From positions 124,001 through 188,000 of the forward strand of contig CAWDOR010000040.1 of NCBI GenBank assembly GCA_963804045.1: 64,000 nucleotides of DNA, in the 5' to 3' direction. This DNA is from Rhodoblastus sp963804045 (GTDB lineage: Bacteria > Pseudomonadota > Alphaproteobacteria > Rhizobiales > Beijerinckiaceae). The position numbers and the translations under genes are program-made. The notes under the pieces are model-generated. The model made no database searches and was not told where the DNA came from. It saw nothing but the letters and a program-made list of their open reading frames with translations. Position 1 is the stretch's first letter. Each line of letters starts with the position of its first letter. This document shows, piece by piece, positions 42,701 through 52,166 of the stretch.

Positions 42701-43108
42701 ATGCCCTCAAGAATCATTCTCGGCTATCAGCAAATGCTCGACGAGGCCCTGGCCGCGATCAAGACGCTTTCGGTCGCGGAAGCGCGCGGGCTGCTTGGCC
42801 GTGACGACGTGCTGTTCGTCGATCTGCGCGATCCGCGCGAGCTTGAACGCGAGGGCAGAATCCCCGGCGCCTTTCACTGCCCGCGCGGCATGCTGGAATT
42901 CTGGATCGACCCGGCCAGCCCCTATGCCAAGCCGCAGTTTCAGCAGGACAAGACTTTCGTGTTTTTCTGCGCCGCCGGCTGGCGCTCGGCGCTGTCCACC
43001 TTTCAGGCGCAGCGCATGGGCCTCGCGCCGGTCGCCCATATCGACGGCGGTTTTTCGGCCTGGAAAAAATCCGGCGCGCCCGTCGAGGCTCCGCAGGAGA
43101 AGGCCTGA
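42701..43108 (+). CDS. Rhodanese-domain protein
   Basis: 135-aa single-domain rhodanese. FVDLRDPRELEREGRIPGAFHCPRG is the N-terminal CH2-like region; the active-site loop is FFCAAGWRSALS (Cys with the family-typical loop AGWRS). Rhodaneses transfer sulfane sulfur to thiophilic acceptors. It overlaps the GST gene by 1 bp, so the two may act in detoxification or thiol metabolism together. Confidence 0.93.
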   Translation: MPSRIILGYQQMLDEALAAIKTLSVAEARGLLGRDDVLFVDLRDPRELEREGRIPGAFHCPRGMLEFWIDPASPYAKPQFQQDKTFVFFCAAGWRSALSTFQAQRMGLAPVAHIDGGFSAWKKSGAPVEAPQEKA

Positions 43109-43749
43109 TGGACCTGACGCTTGTCATCGGCAGCAAGGCCTATTCCTCCTGGTCGGCGCGGCCCTGGCTGCTGCTGAAGGCGCTCAAAATTCCCTTCGCC
43201 GAAAAGCTCGTCCCGCTCTATGCCGAGGGCTCGCGCGAAAAAATTCTGGCTTATGCGCCGACGGGAAAAGTCCCGGTGCTGATCGCCGACGGGTTCGCGG
43301 TCTGGGATTCCCTCGCCATTGTCGAATTTCTGGCGGAGAAATTCCCGGAGAAAACCATCTGGCCGCGCGAGGCCGAAAAACGCGCCCGCGCGCGCAGCCT
43401 CTGCGCCGAAATGCATGCGGGTTTTCAGGGGCTGCGCCAGGCCTGTCCGACCAATTTCCGCAGGGATCCGCGCGAAACGCCGAGGGCGCTCGACGAGGCC
43501 GCGCAAGCCGATCTGGCCCGCATCGACGCGATTTTTTCGGCGGCCCAAGGGCCTTTTCTGTTCGGCGCCTATTGCGCCGCCGACGCTTTTTTCACGCCGG
43601 TCGCCAGCCGGATCGCCACCTATCGCCTACCGCTCACCGCCCGGGCGCAAGCGGTTTGCGACGCCCTGCTCGCGCATCCGGCTTTCGCGGAATGGCGCGA
43701 GGGCGCCAAAGCCGAGGACTGGGTGCTGGAGAAATGGGAAAATCTTTGA
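43108..43749 (+). CDS. Glutathione S-transferase-like protein
   Basis: 213-aa protein with the N-terminal thioredoxin-like GST domain (LVIGSKAYSSWSARPWLLLKAL; the SSWSARP position supplies the active-site Ser), PTGKVPVLIADGFAVWDSLAIVEFLAE (cis-Pro and glutathione-binding SL), and an all-helical C-terminal domain (FGAYCAADAFFTPVASRIATY). The substrate is unknown. It is directly coupled to the rhodanese gene upstream. Confidence 0.93.
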   Translation: MDLTLVIGSKAYSSWSARPWLLLKALKIPFAEKLVPLYAEGSREKILAYAPTGKVPVLIADGFAVWDSLAIVEFLAEKFPEKTIWPREAEKRARARSLCAEMHAGFQGLRQACPTNFRRDPRETPRALDEAAQADLARIDAIFSAAQGPFLFGAYCAADAFFTPVASRIATYRLPLTARAQAVCDALLAHPAFAEWREGAKAEDWVLEKWENL

Positions 43750-43756
43750 GCGCGTC

Positions 43757-44905
43757 ATGAGCGGCGCGCGGGAAGTCTTTTGGGTGTTTTTTCGCTTGGG
43801 CCTGACCGCTTTCGGCGGCCCCATCGCGCATCTCGCCTATTTCCGCGCCGAATGCGTCGAAAACCGGCGATGGCTCGATGAAAAGGCCTATGCCGACCTC
43901 GTCGCGCTCTGCCAGTTCCTGCCAGGACCGGCCTCCAGCCAGACGGCGTTGATCCTCGGCCTGCGCCGCGCCGGGCTTTGGGGCGCGGTCGCCGCCTGGA
44001 CCGCCTTCACCCTGCCCTCGGCGGCGGCGATGATTGTTTTCGCGCTTGGCTTGCGGGCGCTGGACGCGGCCTCGCCGCCCTTCCTCCATGGGTTGAAAAT
44101 CGTCGCCGTGGCCGTGGTCGCCCAGGCGGTCTGGACCATGGCGCGCAAATTCTGCGTCGGCCCTATCCGCGCCGGCCTTGCCCTGGGCGCGGCGGCCTTG
44201 GTTCTGGGCTTTCCCTCCGCCCCGGCGCAGATCGCCGCCCTGCTCGCCGCCGGGACCCTCGGCTGGCTTTTTTTGCCGGCCGCGCCCCGCGAGCCGCTGG
44301 CGCTGGCCCTGCCCGGCGACCGCCGGCTGGCGCTCGGCGCCGCCGTGCTGTTCCTGCTGCTGCTGTTCGTTCCGCCCTGGATCGACGCCGCGCCGGCGCA
44401 AAAATTCGCGGCTTTTTATCGCGCCGGCGCCCTGGTGTTCGGCGGCGGCCATGTGGTGCTGCCGCTGTTGCGCGACGCCGTGGTTCCCGCCGGCTGGATC
44501 GGCGATCCCGCGTTTCTCGCGGGCTATGGCGCGGCGCAGGCGCTGCCCGGCCCGCTGTTCGCTTTCGCCGCTTTTCTCGGAACCGCGATGGACGGCCCCT
44601 TCGCCGGTTTGCTGGCGCTGCTGGCCATCTATCTGCCGAGTTTCCTGCTGCTGGCGGCGGTGCTGCCGTTCTGGAGCGCGCTGAGCCAACAGGCGGCGAT
44701 CCGCGCCGCGCTGATCGGCGTCAATGCCGCCGTGGTTGGTTTTCTCGCCGCCGCGCTCTATGCGCCCGTCTGGACCTCGGCGATCTTCACGCCGCGCGAT
44801 TTCACTCTGGCGCTGGCCGCTTTCCTCGCGCTCACCCTGGCCAAGGCGCCGCCCTGGCTGGTGGTGGCGCTCGGCGCGGCCGGCGCGCAACTGCTTGGCG
44901 CTTGA
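43757..44905 (+). CDS. chrA: Chromate transporter (CHR superfamily, two-domain)
   Basis: 382-aa membrane protein with two homologous halves: GLTAFGGPIAHLAYFRAECVENRRWLDE ... FLPGPASSQTALILG and, in the second half, RAGALVFGGGHVVLPLL ... ALPGPLFAFAAFLG. This two-domain arrangement is the long-chain CHR type, which exports chromate in return for sulfate or the like. About 11-12 hydrophobic segments. It starts 7 bp after the GST gene; chromate resistance is a family inference only. Confidence 0.9.
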   Translation: MSGAREVFWVFFRLGLTAFGGPIAHLAYFRAECVENRRWLDEKAYADLVALCQFLPGPASSQTALILGLRRAGLWGAVAAWTAFTLPSAAAMIVFALGLRALDAASPPFLHGLKIVAVAVVAQAVWTMARKFCVGPIRAGLALGAAALVLGFPSAPAQIAALLAAGTLGWLFLPAAPREPLALALPGDRRLALGAAVLFLLLLFVPPWIDAAPAQKFAAFYRAGALVFGGGHVVLPLLRDAVVPAGWIGDPAFLAGYGAAQALPGPLFAFAAFLGTAMDGPFAGLLALLAIYLPSFLLLAAVLPFWSALSQQAAIRAALIGVNAAVVGFLAAALYAPVWTSAIFTPRDFTLALAAFLALTLAKAPPWLVVALGAAGAQLLGA

Positions 44906-44916
44906 GCCAACGGGCC

Positions 44917-45420
44917 TCAGGGCGGCGCGCCCTCGCCGTAGATTCGGCCATTGAGCTGCATTTGCCCTGGCCGCAACCCGCCGCACGCGCCAAGCCATCG
45001 TCCGGTCATGACCGTCGTCGCGCCGTCGCCATTGCCGGGGAATGCCGGCGTGAAGCGGACGGTGCTCTCCGATCTGAAGGCCTCGTCGCCGATAAAAGTC
45101 ATTTCCATATGCTGCGTCCGCGTGATCTCGCCCAACAGGCAGACCGAATCGAGAATATAGGCGCCGTCCCGGTAATGGCCTTCATAGGTCGGACATTGCC
45201 GCCGCATCCGCTCGGTGGTCTCGGCGTCGGGGACTTCCTCCGTTCCTTTCACGCACATCCGTGTGACCACGGCGCCCGTGGCGATCTCCCACAAGCCTGG
45301 CTTGCGCTTGGGCGGCGGATCGTCCGCCAGGGCGGGCGTCGCCAAGGCCAGCAGCAGCGCCGCGCTACACAGAACTCCGGTCGTTTGGCGTGATTTTGCT
45401 TGTTTCCGGCTTGCTGGCAT
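44917..45420 (-). CDS. DUF3617-family periplasmic protein
   Basis: 167-aa product with a signal peptide (VLCSAALLLALATPALA). The mature domain resembles DUF3617: RKPGLWEIATGAVVTRMCVKGTEE, a QCPTYEGHYRDGAYILDSVCLLGE segment and GRWLGACGG. Four Cys in the mature chain suggest two disulfides. The start is taken at 45420 before the signal peptide; no good ribosome-binding site decides it. It converges on chrA, 11 bp apart. Confidence 0.8.
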   Translation of the reverse strand: MPASRKQAKSRQTTGVLCSAALLLALATPALADDPPPKRKPGLWEIATGAVVTRMCVKGTEEVPDAETTERMRRQCPTYEGHYRDGAYILDSVCLLGEITRTQHMEMTFIGDEAFRSESTVRFTPAFPGNGDGATTVMTGRWLGACGGLRPGQMQLNGRIYGEGAPP

Positions 45421-45656
45421 GGTGGCGCTCACGGGCGATCGAAACGACAATTGCCGAGACCCTTGCGATCCCGGACCCATAGGTATGATAATGCCGCAAT
45501 CGTCGCGATCCGTCCGCGAAACGCCGGCGACGAAGCGCGCAAATTCGCTGAATTGGTGAAGGATCTGTCACAGATCAATGATCGGGGACCGTTCAAGCGT
45601 CACCTTGAGCGAAAAGGCTGGGAAAGACCCCGGCGCGGCAGGGAGGACACCCAGGC

Positions 45657-46325
45657 ATGAAACAGGCCATTTCGCCGGAGGACGCGGCGGCCCTGATTCC
45701 CGACGGCGCCAGCCTGCTGATCGGCGGTTTCATGGGGGTCGGAAGTCCGCACCGGATCGTCGCCGCTTTGGTCGCGGCCGGACGGAAAAATCTCACCGTC
45801 ATCGCCAATGACACGGGCAAGCCGGATTACGGCATTGGCCGGCTGGTCCGCGCCGGCGCGATCAAAAAGCTCCTCGCCTCGCATATCGGTCTCAATCCCG
45901 AGACGCAAAAGGCGATGATCGAGGGAACGATCGAGGTCGAACTGGTTCCCCAGGGCACGCTGGCGGAACGCATTCGCGCCGGCGGCTATGGGCTGGGCGG
46001 CGTGCTGACCAAGACCGGCCTGGGCACGCCGGCGGCCGAAGGCCGCAGGATCGTCGAGATCGACGGCGAGGACTGGCTCTACGCCCCGCCGATCCGCGCC
46101 GATTTCGCCCTGATCCATTGCGACCGCGCCGATCACATCGGCAATTTGAGCTATCAGCTCACCGGCATGAATTTCAATCCGATCATGGCCACGGCGGGCG
46201 CAAAAGTCATTTGCGAGCCGCGCGAAATCGTGCCGGTCGGCGTCATCCCGCCCGATCACGTCAATACGCCCGGCGTGCTCGTCGACTATCTCATCCGCAG
46301 GGATCCGGCTCATGAACCCCGATGA
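45657..46325 (+). CDS. CoA-transferase subunit A (3-oxoacid/acetate CoA-transferase type)
   Basis: 222-aa alpha subunit of a family I CoA-transferase. It has ISPEDAAALIPDGASLLIGGFMGVGSPHRIVAAL (the first glycine-rich CoA loop), GTIEVELVPQGTLAERIRAGGYGLGG and YAPPIRADFALIHCDRADHIGNLSY. It probably activates or cleaves short acyl groups such as acetoacetate, butyrate or acetate, which fits polyhydroxybutyrate or short-chain-acid metabolism. It overlaps subunit B by 14 nt (46312-46325). Confidence 0.93.
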   Translation: MKQAISPEDAAALIPDGASLLIGGFMGVGSPHRIVAALVAAGRKNLTVIANDTGKPDYGIGRLVRAGAIKKLLASHIGLNPETQKAMIEGTIEVELVPQGTLAERIRAGGYGLGGVLTKTGLGTPAAEGRRIVEIDGEDWLYAPPIRADFALIHCDRADHIGNLSYQLTGMNFNPIMATAGAKVICEPREIVPVGVIPPDHVNTPGVLVDYLIRRDPAHEPR

Positions 46326-46965
46326 AATCATCCAGCGCCGCGTCGCCCGCGAATTGCAGGCGGGAACCTTGGTCAATCTCGGCATAGGCCTGCCGACCGG
46401 CGTGGCGCGCTACATCGATCCGGCGCTTGGCATCCTGTTCCAGTCGGAGAACGGCATTGTCGGCATGGGCTCGCGCCCGCCCGAAGGCATGGAGGACGAG
46501 GAGCTGACCGACGCCGGCGGCGGCTTCATCACCGCCGTGCCCGGCGCGGCGACGGTCGACAGCACATTTTCCTTCGGCCTGATCCGCGGCGGCCATCTCG
46601 ACGTCACCGTGCTCGGCGGGCTCGAAGTCGATGAAAGCGGCCATCTCGCCAATTGGGTGGTGCCCGGCCGCATGGTCCCGGGGATGGGCGGCGCCATGGA
46701 TCTGGTGTCGGGCGCGCGAAGGGTGATCGTCGCCATGCAGCATACGGCCAAGGGCCGTCCGAAAATCGTGCCTGAATGCACGCTGCCTCTGACCGCGACG
46801 CGCCGCGTCACGCTTGTCGTCACCGATCTCGCGGTGATCGAGCCGACCGAGGACGGGCTGGTGCTGCGCGAACGCGCCCCCGGCGTCGAGGTCGCCGCGA
46901 TCGTGGCCGCCACCGGCGCGCGGCTGATCGCGCCCGCCGTCGTGCCGGAAATGGTTCTGGTCTGA
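46312..46965 (+). CDS. CoA-transferase subunit B
   Basis: 217-aa beta subunit. The conserved catalytic Glu lies in LFQSENGIVGMG, with the TLVNLGIGLPTGVARY loop near the N-terminus and ANWVVPGRMVPGMGGAMDLVSGARRVIVAMQHT later. The GGAMDLV segment is highly conserved in 3-oxoacid and acetate CoA-transferases. With subunit A it forms the active enzyme. The precise acyl substrate cannot be read from the sequence. Confidence 0.94.
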   Translation: MNPDEIIQRRVARELQAGTLVNLGIGLPTGVARYIDPALGILFQSENGIVGMGSRPPEGMEDEELTDAGGGFITAVPGAATVDSTFSFGLIRGGHLDVTVLGGLEVDESGHLANWVVPGRMVPGMGGAMDLVSGARRVIVAMQHTAKGRPKIVPECTLPLTATRRVTLVVTDLAVIEPTEDGLVLRERAPGVEVAAIVAATGARLIAPAVVPEMVLV

Positions 46966-47024
46966 ATCTCCCCTGGACGGATGGGCCGCGCGATGAAAGG
47001 ATCGCCCCAAAAGGGGAGGTTTTT

Positions 47025-47513
47025 TTGCGCGCCATGTCCCTGCTGCTCGTCGCTCTGGCTCTGACCGCAGCACCGGTTTTGGCGCGCGCGGAGACCGCCG
47101 CGATCTTTCCCTTTGTCCTGGTCAACAGCTCGCCGCAGGAGACCAGCGCCGAAGAACTGGCGCGGATCAGGGCGATGGACGCGGCTCTGAAAGCGGCGCT
47201 GGAGAAGTCCGGCGCCTATCGGGCGTCCGATCTCACGCCGGTCGCGGCGGATTTCGCCGCTGTCCGCGACATTCACGATTGCAACGCCTGCGAGATCGAG
47301 CTGGCGAAAAAGGCCGGCGCCCGGCTCGCGGTGGTCGCCTGGGTCCAAAAAGTCAGCAACCTCATCCTGAATCTAAGTATCAGGATAGAAGATGTTGAAA
47401 CAGGCCAAATTATTAAATCAGGAAGCGTCGACATCCGCGGCAATACCGACGAATCCTGGAACCGGGGCCTCAAATTCCTGCTCGCGGAATATGTGTTCCG
47501 GGCGCCGCGCTAA
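47025..47513 (+). CDS. DUF2380-type periplasmic protein
   Basis: 162-aa product with a signal peptide (SLLLVALALTAAPVLARA). TAAIFPFVLVNSSPQ and the VRDIHDCNACEIELAKKAGARLAVVAWVQKVSNLILNLSIRIEDVETG region match DUF2380. A CNAC pair lies near the middle. The TTG at 47025 is 5 nt after GGGGAGG (47013-47019) and is preferred over the ATG at 47034, which is 14 nt away; either gives a similar signal peptide. It is convergent with the pentapeptide gene, overlapping by 4 bp. Confidence 0.75.
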   Translation: MRAMSLLLVALALTAAPVLARAETAAIFPFVLVNSSPQETSAEELARIRAMDAALKAALEKSGAYRASDLTPVAADFAAVRDIHDCNACEIELAKKAGARLAVVAWVQKVSNLILNLSIRIEDVETGQIIKSGSVDIRGNTDESWNRGLKFLLAEYVFRAPR

Positions 47514-48265
47514 TCTTTTCGCGCCCGGTCGAGGTTGATCGCCCCCGCGATGTCCTTGTCTAAGCGCGCGCCCGCGACATCCATCTCGTCGGTTCGGGCG
47601 CCGTCGAAGCGGGCGCCACGAAAATCCGCGCCCGCCCCGTCGGCGCGGAACAGATTGGCGCCGGAAAAATCCGCGCCGGAGCAATTGGCGAATTCCATAT
47701 CGACGCGGGAAAAATCCGCGTCGCGGATTTTGGCGCCGCTGAGATCGGCGGAGCGCAGGATCGCGTGCATCAGTCCCATGGACTGGTTGCGCATATCGGC
47801 GGAGGCGTCGGCGCCGGTGAAATCGGCCCCCTTGAAACGCGCGCCGCTGAAATCGCCGGCCAGACGCGCGCGCGAAAAATCCGCGCCGTCGAATTTCGCC
47901 CCCATCGCCTGGGTTCCGAACATTTTCGCCTGGCTCAGATCGGCGCCGGATAAATCCGCGCCCAAAATCCAGGCCTGATCGAGATTCGCGCCCTTGAGCC
48001 GCGCATGCGCCAGCAAGGCGCGATTGAGGCGCGCGCCGCGCAGATTGGCGCCGGTCAGATCGAGACCGGAGAGATCGAGCCCGTTCAAACTCTTGTCCGA
48101 CAGGTCGGGCGGCGCGCCGCCGATCATTCGTTCGATTTGTTCACGCGAGACTTCGGCCTGGGTGAAAGCCGGAGTCGAAAGATCGACGCCGGACATCATG
48201 CCCTGCGCCAGAAGCGGCTGCGCGGCGCAGAGCAGCGCCGGCACAATCCATCGCCAAAGCCTCAT
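47510..48265 (-). CDS. Secreted pentapeptide-repeat protein
   Basis: 251-aa product: signal peptide MRLWRWIVPALLCAAQPLLAQ, a short helical linker, then about 35 pentapeptide repeats of A(D/N)LSG type (LNGLDLSGLDLTGANLRGARL, ADLSGADLSQAKMFG and so on), which should form a right-handed beta-helix. Pentapeptide proteins with signal peptides are common in alphaproteobacteria and mostly uncharacterised. It is alone on its strand. Confidence 0.9.
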   Translation of the reverse strand: MRLWRWIVPALLCAAQPLLAQGMMSGVDLSTPAFTQAEVSREQIERMIGGAPPDLSDKSLNGLDLSGLDLTGANLRGARLNRALLAHARLKGANLDQAWILGADLSGADLSQAKMFGTQAMGAKFDGADFSRARLAGDFSGARFKGADFTGADASADMRNQSMGLMHAILRSADLSGAKIRDADFSRVDMEFANCSGADFSGANLFRADGAGADFRGARFDGARTDEMDVAGARLDKDIAGAINLDRARKD

Positions 48266-48354
48266 GCGCGCCTCCCCGTTTCGCCAAGCTTCAAGCGAGA
48301 CTAAACTGGGAGGCCGCGCCGGAAAAACAAACCGGCGCGGGACTTAATTTTGGC

Positions 48355-49098
48355 TCAATAAGCCGCCGCATCGCCCTCAAAGGCCCGCACCCACATGGCG
48401 CAGACGCCGGAGCGGACGATGTCCTCGACGGAGAATTCGATCACCGGCACCGGCAGATCGTGTTCCCGCACCAATTCGATCATCCGCCGCAGCCCCGAGG
48501 TTTCGCGAATGTCGGACTGGTTGACGTCGCCATTGACCACGCTGATGCAATCCTCGCCGATGCGGGTGAGGAAGGTCTTGATTTCCATCACCGAAGTATT
48601 TTGCGCCTCGTCGAGCAGGACGAAGGCGTTTTTCCAGGTGCGCCCGCGCATCACCTCGAAGGGCACCATTTCAATGTCGCCGCGCTTGATGGCGATGTCG
48701 AAGGCGGCGTCGCCGATCCGCTCCTTGATCGCCTCGGCGATCGGCACGGCCCAAGGGGCGAATTTATCCTGCATTGTGCCCGGAAAGAAGCCGAGCGAGC
48801 GTCCGCAGGGAACATTGGGCCGGGTGAGGACGATTTTTTCGATACGGCCCTGGCGAAACAGATCGGCGGCGTAAGTGGCGGCGATCCAGGTTTTTCCGGC
48901 CCCGGCGGGGCCCAGAACGACGACTTGCTGTGAGTGGCGCAAGGCGGCCAGATATTCGGCCTGGGTGGGGTTGAGGGCTTTGATAGGCGGTGGATTGCGG
49001 TCGTGCTGGAATTTGGACCCCTTGAACTCGATGATTTCGGCGTCACGCTGTTGGACACGGGAGCCGCGGCTCCGCTTTCGGTCAAGTTGCTTACCCAC
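48355..49098 (-). CDS. PhoH family ATPase
   Basis: 247-aa protein with the PhoH ATPase core: NPTQAEYLAALRHSQQVVVLGPAGAGKTWIAATYAA (P-loop GPAGAGKT), KIVLTRPNVPCG, FVLLDEAQNTSV (Walker B), SVVNGDVNQSD. It lacks the N-terminal PIN domain of PhoH2. The N-terminus is basic. A GTG start at 49098 has GAGGAG 7 nt upstream, which decides it. The role is uncertain; PhoH-like proteins are linked to phosphate starvation and RNA metabolism. Confidence 0.93.
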   Translation of the reverse strand: MGKQLDRKRSRGSRVQQRDAEIIEFKGSKFQHDRNPPPIKALNPTQAEYLAALRHSQQVVVLGPAGAGKTWIAATYAADLFRQGRIEKIVLTRPNVPCGRSLGFFPGTMQDKFAPWAVPIAEAIKERIGDAAFDIAIKRGDIEMVPFEVMRGRTWKNAFVLLDEAQNTSVMEIKTFLTRIGEDCISVVNGDVNQSDIRETSGLRRMIELVREHDLPVPVIEFSVEDIVRSGVCAMWVRAFEGDAAAY

Positions 49099-49443
49099 GC
49101 GCTGTCTCCTCAGAAATGAAGTTCGCGCGCGCTCACCCTAGGAGGGTGTTCGCGGCGGAGGCTTACGCAATTGCAGGGAAATAGCGAGAAGGGCTTTGGT
49201 CGGGCCTCTATGTGAGGGTTGCGCCATTTGTCTCTCCTCGCTGAGAAAAAGGATAAGCGATTCGCCCCTAATACAAAGCAAATTATTTTCGAGCTTTTTT
49301 CCGGCATGGGCGCCTGCGGGCAAGCTTCGCGGAAAATGATGGAGCCGCGTTCCCCTGTTTTGGACGCCCGGCGACTGGCGTCTCGTCAGACCCGCCGCGA
49401 GTTTGTCTGGCGGCCCCACCGCCAAAACAGCCCAGGAAGCGAC
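49099..49443. other. Divergent intergenic region with no recognisable gene
   Basis: 345 bp between the divergent phoH and PLP-enzyme starts, so it should hold both promoters. Only a small hairpin (CACCCT/AGGGTG at 49134-49148) stands out near the phoH ribosome-binding site. No promoter, operator or RNA can be asserted. Confidence 0.4.
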
Positions 49444-50915
49444 ATGAGCCAGCCCTTTTCGACTTCACCCCCCGCGGCGCGGGCGCTGGCGCCGCTGTTT
49501 CGCGTCGAGGCGGGAGATCCGCTGCTGGCGATGATGCTGACTTCGGGCGGCGACGAGCGTATTTCCCCCGACGGTTCGGGCCGCAACCGCTATGGCGCCT
49601 CCGCGCGTCCTCGCGAAGACGAAATCTGCTTCGCCTCCTCCACCGCCTCGACCATTTCCGCGCGAGGCTGGGACGCCGCGGCGAGCGCCCTGCCGCTGGC
49701 GCTGCTCGCCGGAGAGACGGAAGCCTGGTTTTCCAACTTGCGCCGCCGGCTGCTCAACCTGCTCGCCCCGAGGGGCACCGAGGCGGCGTTCTGCGCCTCG
49801 GGCACGCAAACAGAATATGCCGCTCTGGTCGTGGCGGGCGGGCTCGCCGGGCCGGGCAAGCGCCTGGTCAATTTGATCGTCGGCCCGGAAGAAACCGGGC
49901 GCGGCGCCCCCTGGCGGCGAGCGGCAAAAATTTTCTCAATAGCGCGCCCTTCGGCGAAGCCCGGGGCGGATTGACCGTCGCCGGTTGGCGCGGCGTGGTC
50001 GCCGCGGCCAGCCTGCCGCTGCGCGACCGCGATGGCGCGCCCCTGCCCCAGGACGAGATCGACGCGAGGGTCGAGGCTTTCGCCCGCGCCACGCTGGCGC
50101 ATGGCGATCATTTGCTCCTGCATGTGATGGATTGCTCCAAGACCGGACTTTCGGCGCCCTCGCGCGCCTGCGCCACGCGGCTGCTGCGCGAAAATCCGGG
50201 CGCTGTGACGGTGGTGGTCGATTCCTGCCAGTTGCGCTGCGCGCCCCGACAGGTCAAAGCCGATCTCGAAACCGGTTTTTTCGTCATGGTCACCGGTTCG
50301 AAATTCGCTGGCGGCCCCGCATTTTCCGGCGCCCTGCTGGTTCCGCCGCAGGCGGTCGCGGCGCTGGCCGAGCGCGATGAAATCTTCTGGCCCGAGGGCC
50401 TGGCCGAACATTTTGCTCTGTTCGACTGGCCTCCCGTGTTGCGCGACAAGCTCGCCGGCCCCTTTGGCGCGCGCTGCAACACCGGCCTCGGGCTGCGGTG
50501 GGAGGCGGCTCTGGCCGAGTACGAGGCCTATTGCGCCCTCGCCCCGGCGCTGGTCGAGCGCGCGATCGAGATTTTCAACAACGAGGCGCGGCGGCGGATC
50601 GCGGAACTTCCGGAGCTGGAAATCGTCGAGGACGGCGGCGCGCCGACCTTGCTGCCGATCCACAGCCGCGCCTGGCGCGCCAAGGGCGACGCCGAAATTT
50701 TTCTACGCGCGCTGCGCCGGAGGGGGATTTTTCTCGGCCAGAGCGTGCCGATCGGGTCGCGCGAGGCCTTGCGTCTCAGCCTGTCGGCGCCGCAAATCGT
50801 CGACGCCTGCCGCCGCTATGGCGAGGTTCCCAGCGAAAAACTCGCCTTTGCGCGTCTGCGCGGCGATCTCGACGCCTTGTTCGACGCCTGGTGTGAACTG
50901 GCGCCTGGCGCCTGA
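49444..50915 (+). CDS. PLP-dependent enzyme (fold type I, unassigned), with one frameshift
   Basis: The ATG at 49444 follows AGGAAG. The 5' part contains ICFASSTASTISARGWDAAASAL and FCASGTQTEYAALVVAG, a PLP-phosphate binding-like GTQTE segment. The 3' part has VVVDSCQLRCAP (the cofactor-ring Asp) and VTGSKFAGGPAFSGALL, where Lys is a good Schiff-base candidate. The break lies at a C5 run (49907-49911): one more C gives 490 aa and ...GRGAPLAASGKNFLNSAPFGE across the join. The substrate is unknown; the fold resembles class V aminotransferases but is not a family I can name. Confidence 0.75.
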
Positions 50916-50917
50916 GG

Positions 50918-52084
50918 TCACTTCAGGAAGCTTTTCATCCGCTTCAACGCCTCGATCATCTCGGCCTCGGACCCGGCATAGGACAGGCGCAGGGCGAGAT
51001 GGCCCTGTTCGGGATCGAAATCGAGTCCGGGCGTCGCCGCCACCCCCGCCCTGGTCAGCAGCTCGTGGCAAAACCGGGTGGAGTCCCGCGAAAAGCGGGA
51101 AATGTCGGCATAGACGTAAAAGGCGCCATCGGCGGGCGCGAGACGGTCGAATCCGAGTTCGGCCAGGCCATCGAGCAAGATGCCGCGATTGCGGGCGTAG
51201 CCGGCCTTGATCCGCTCGAGCTCCTCGGTCGCGTCGAAGGCCGCTTCCGCCGCGATCTGCGAGAGAGTCGGCGCGGCTATGGCCAGCGACTGTTGCAGCC
51301 GCTCGACCGTGCGCGAAAGTTCCGGCGGAACGACCAGCCAGCCGACGCGCCAGCCGGGCATGCAATAATATTTGGAGAAGGAATTGACGATCACCGCCTG
51401 TTGCGAGAAGGCCAGAGCCGTTTGCGCCGCCCGGCCATAGGTCAGGCCGTGGTAGATTTCGTCGGAAACGAATTTGACCCCGCGCCTCGCGCAAAGCTCG
51501 GCGATGCGGCGAAGGGAGTCCTCGCTTTGCAGCACCCCGGTCGGATTGGACGGGCTCATCAGCAGCAGTCCGTCGATTTTTTGCGCGTCTATCGCGGCTT
51601 CGACCGACTCCGGCGTCACCGCATAGCCCTCGGCGGCGCCGGCGCGCAATTCGACCGGCGAAATGTCCAGCGCCTTGAAGATGTTGCGATAGGCGGGATA
51701 GCCGGGACAATTGATCGCCACCTTGGCGCCCGCGTCGAACAGGGCGAGAAAGGCCATGATGAAGGCCCCCGACGACCCCGTGGTGATGGCGATGCGCTCG
51801 GGCGAGACCTCGACCGCGTAAGTCTCCCGATAATGGCGGGCGATCCTTTCGCGCAGGCTCGGCAGGCCCAGCGCGTCGGTATAGCTGAGCCGGCGCGTGT
51901 CGATGGCGGCCTTGGCCGCCTCGCGCACCAGGCGCGGCGTCGCCGCCGAGGGCTCGCCGGTCGCCATGGCGACGACGCGGACGCCGGTCTGTTCGAGCAG
52001 CGTCGCTTCGCGCTTGACGTCCATGGCGATGAAGGGCGCGATCTCGGCGCGCCGCGCGGGGGTGATGAGGCTGTTTTGGTCCAT
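50918..52084 (-). CDS. Class I/II aminotransferase
   Basis: 388-aa PLP enzyme. It has VVAMATGEPSAATPRLV, YTDALGLPSLRERIA, TTGSSGAFIMAFLALFDAG, SPSNPTGVL (substrate Asn), FVSDEIYHGL (cofactor Asp) and VNSFSKYYCMPGWRVGWLV (Schiff-base Lys in SFSKYY, then R). The C-terminus has ALRLSYAGSEAEM with the carboxylate-binding Arg. The sequence falls with aspartate- or aromatic-type aminotransferases; the amino donor is unknown. The ATG at 52084 lacks a strong ribosome-binding site. It converges on the PLP gene with 2 bp between. Confidence 0.92.
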   Translation of the reverse strand: MDQNSLITPARRAEIAPFIAMDVKREATLLEQTGVRVVAMATGEPSAATPRLVREAAKAAIDTRRLSYTDALGLPSLRERIARHYRETYAVEVSPERIAITTGSSGAFIMAFLALFDAGAKVAINCPGYPAYRNIFKALDISPVELRAGAAEGYAVTPESVEAAIDAQKIDGLLLMSPSNPTGVLQSEDSLRRIAELCARRGVKFVSDEIYHGLTYGRAAQTALAFSQQAVIVNSFSKYYCMPGWRVGWLVVPPELSRTVERLQQSLAIAAPTLSQIAAEAAFDATEELERIKAGYARNRGILLDGLAELGFDRLAPADGAFYVYADISRFSRDSTRFCHELLTRAGVAATPGLDFDPEQGHLALRLSYAGSEAEMIEALKRMKSFLK

Positions 52085-52166
52085 CGGAGTTTTTTCGCCG
52101 CGCCGCAATTCGACCCGGATGCGTGAATAGGTTATGGAGGGTTAGATTTTTCTTCCGGGGTTGTCC

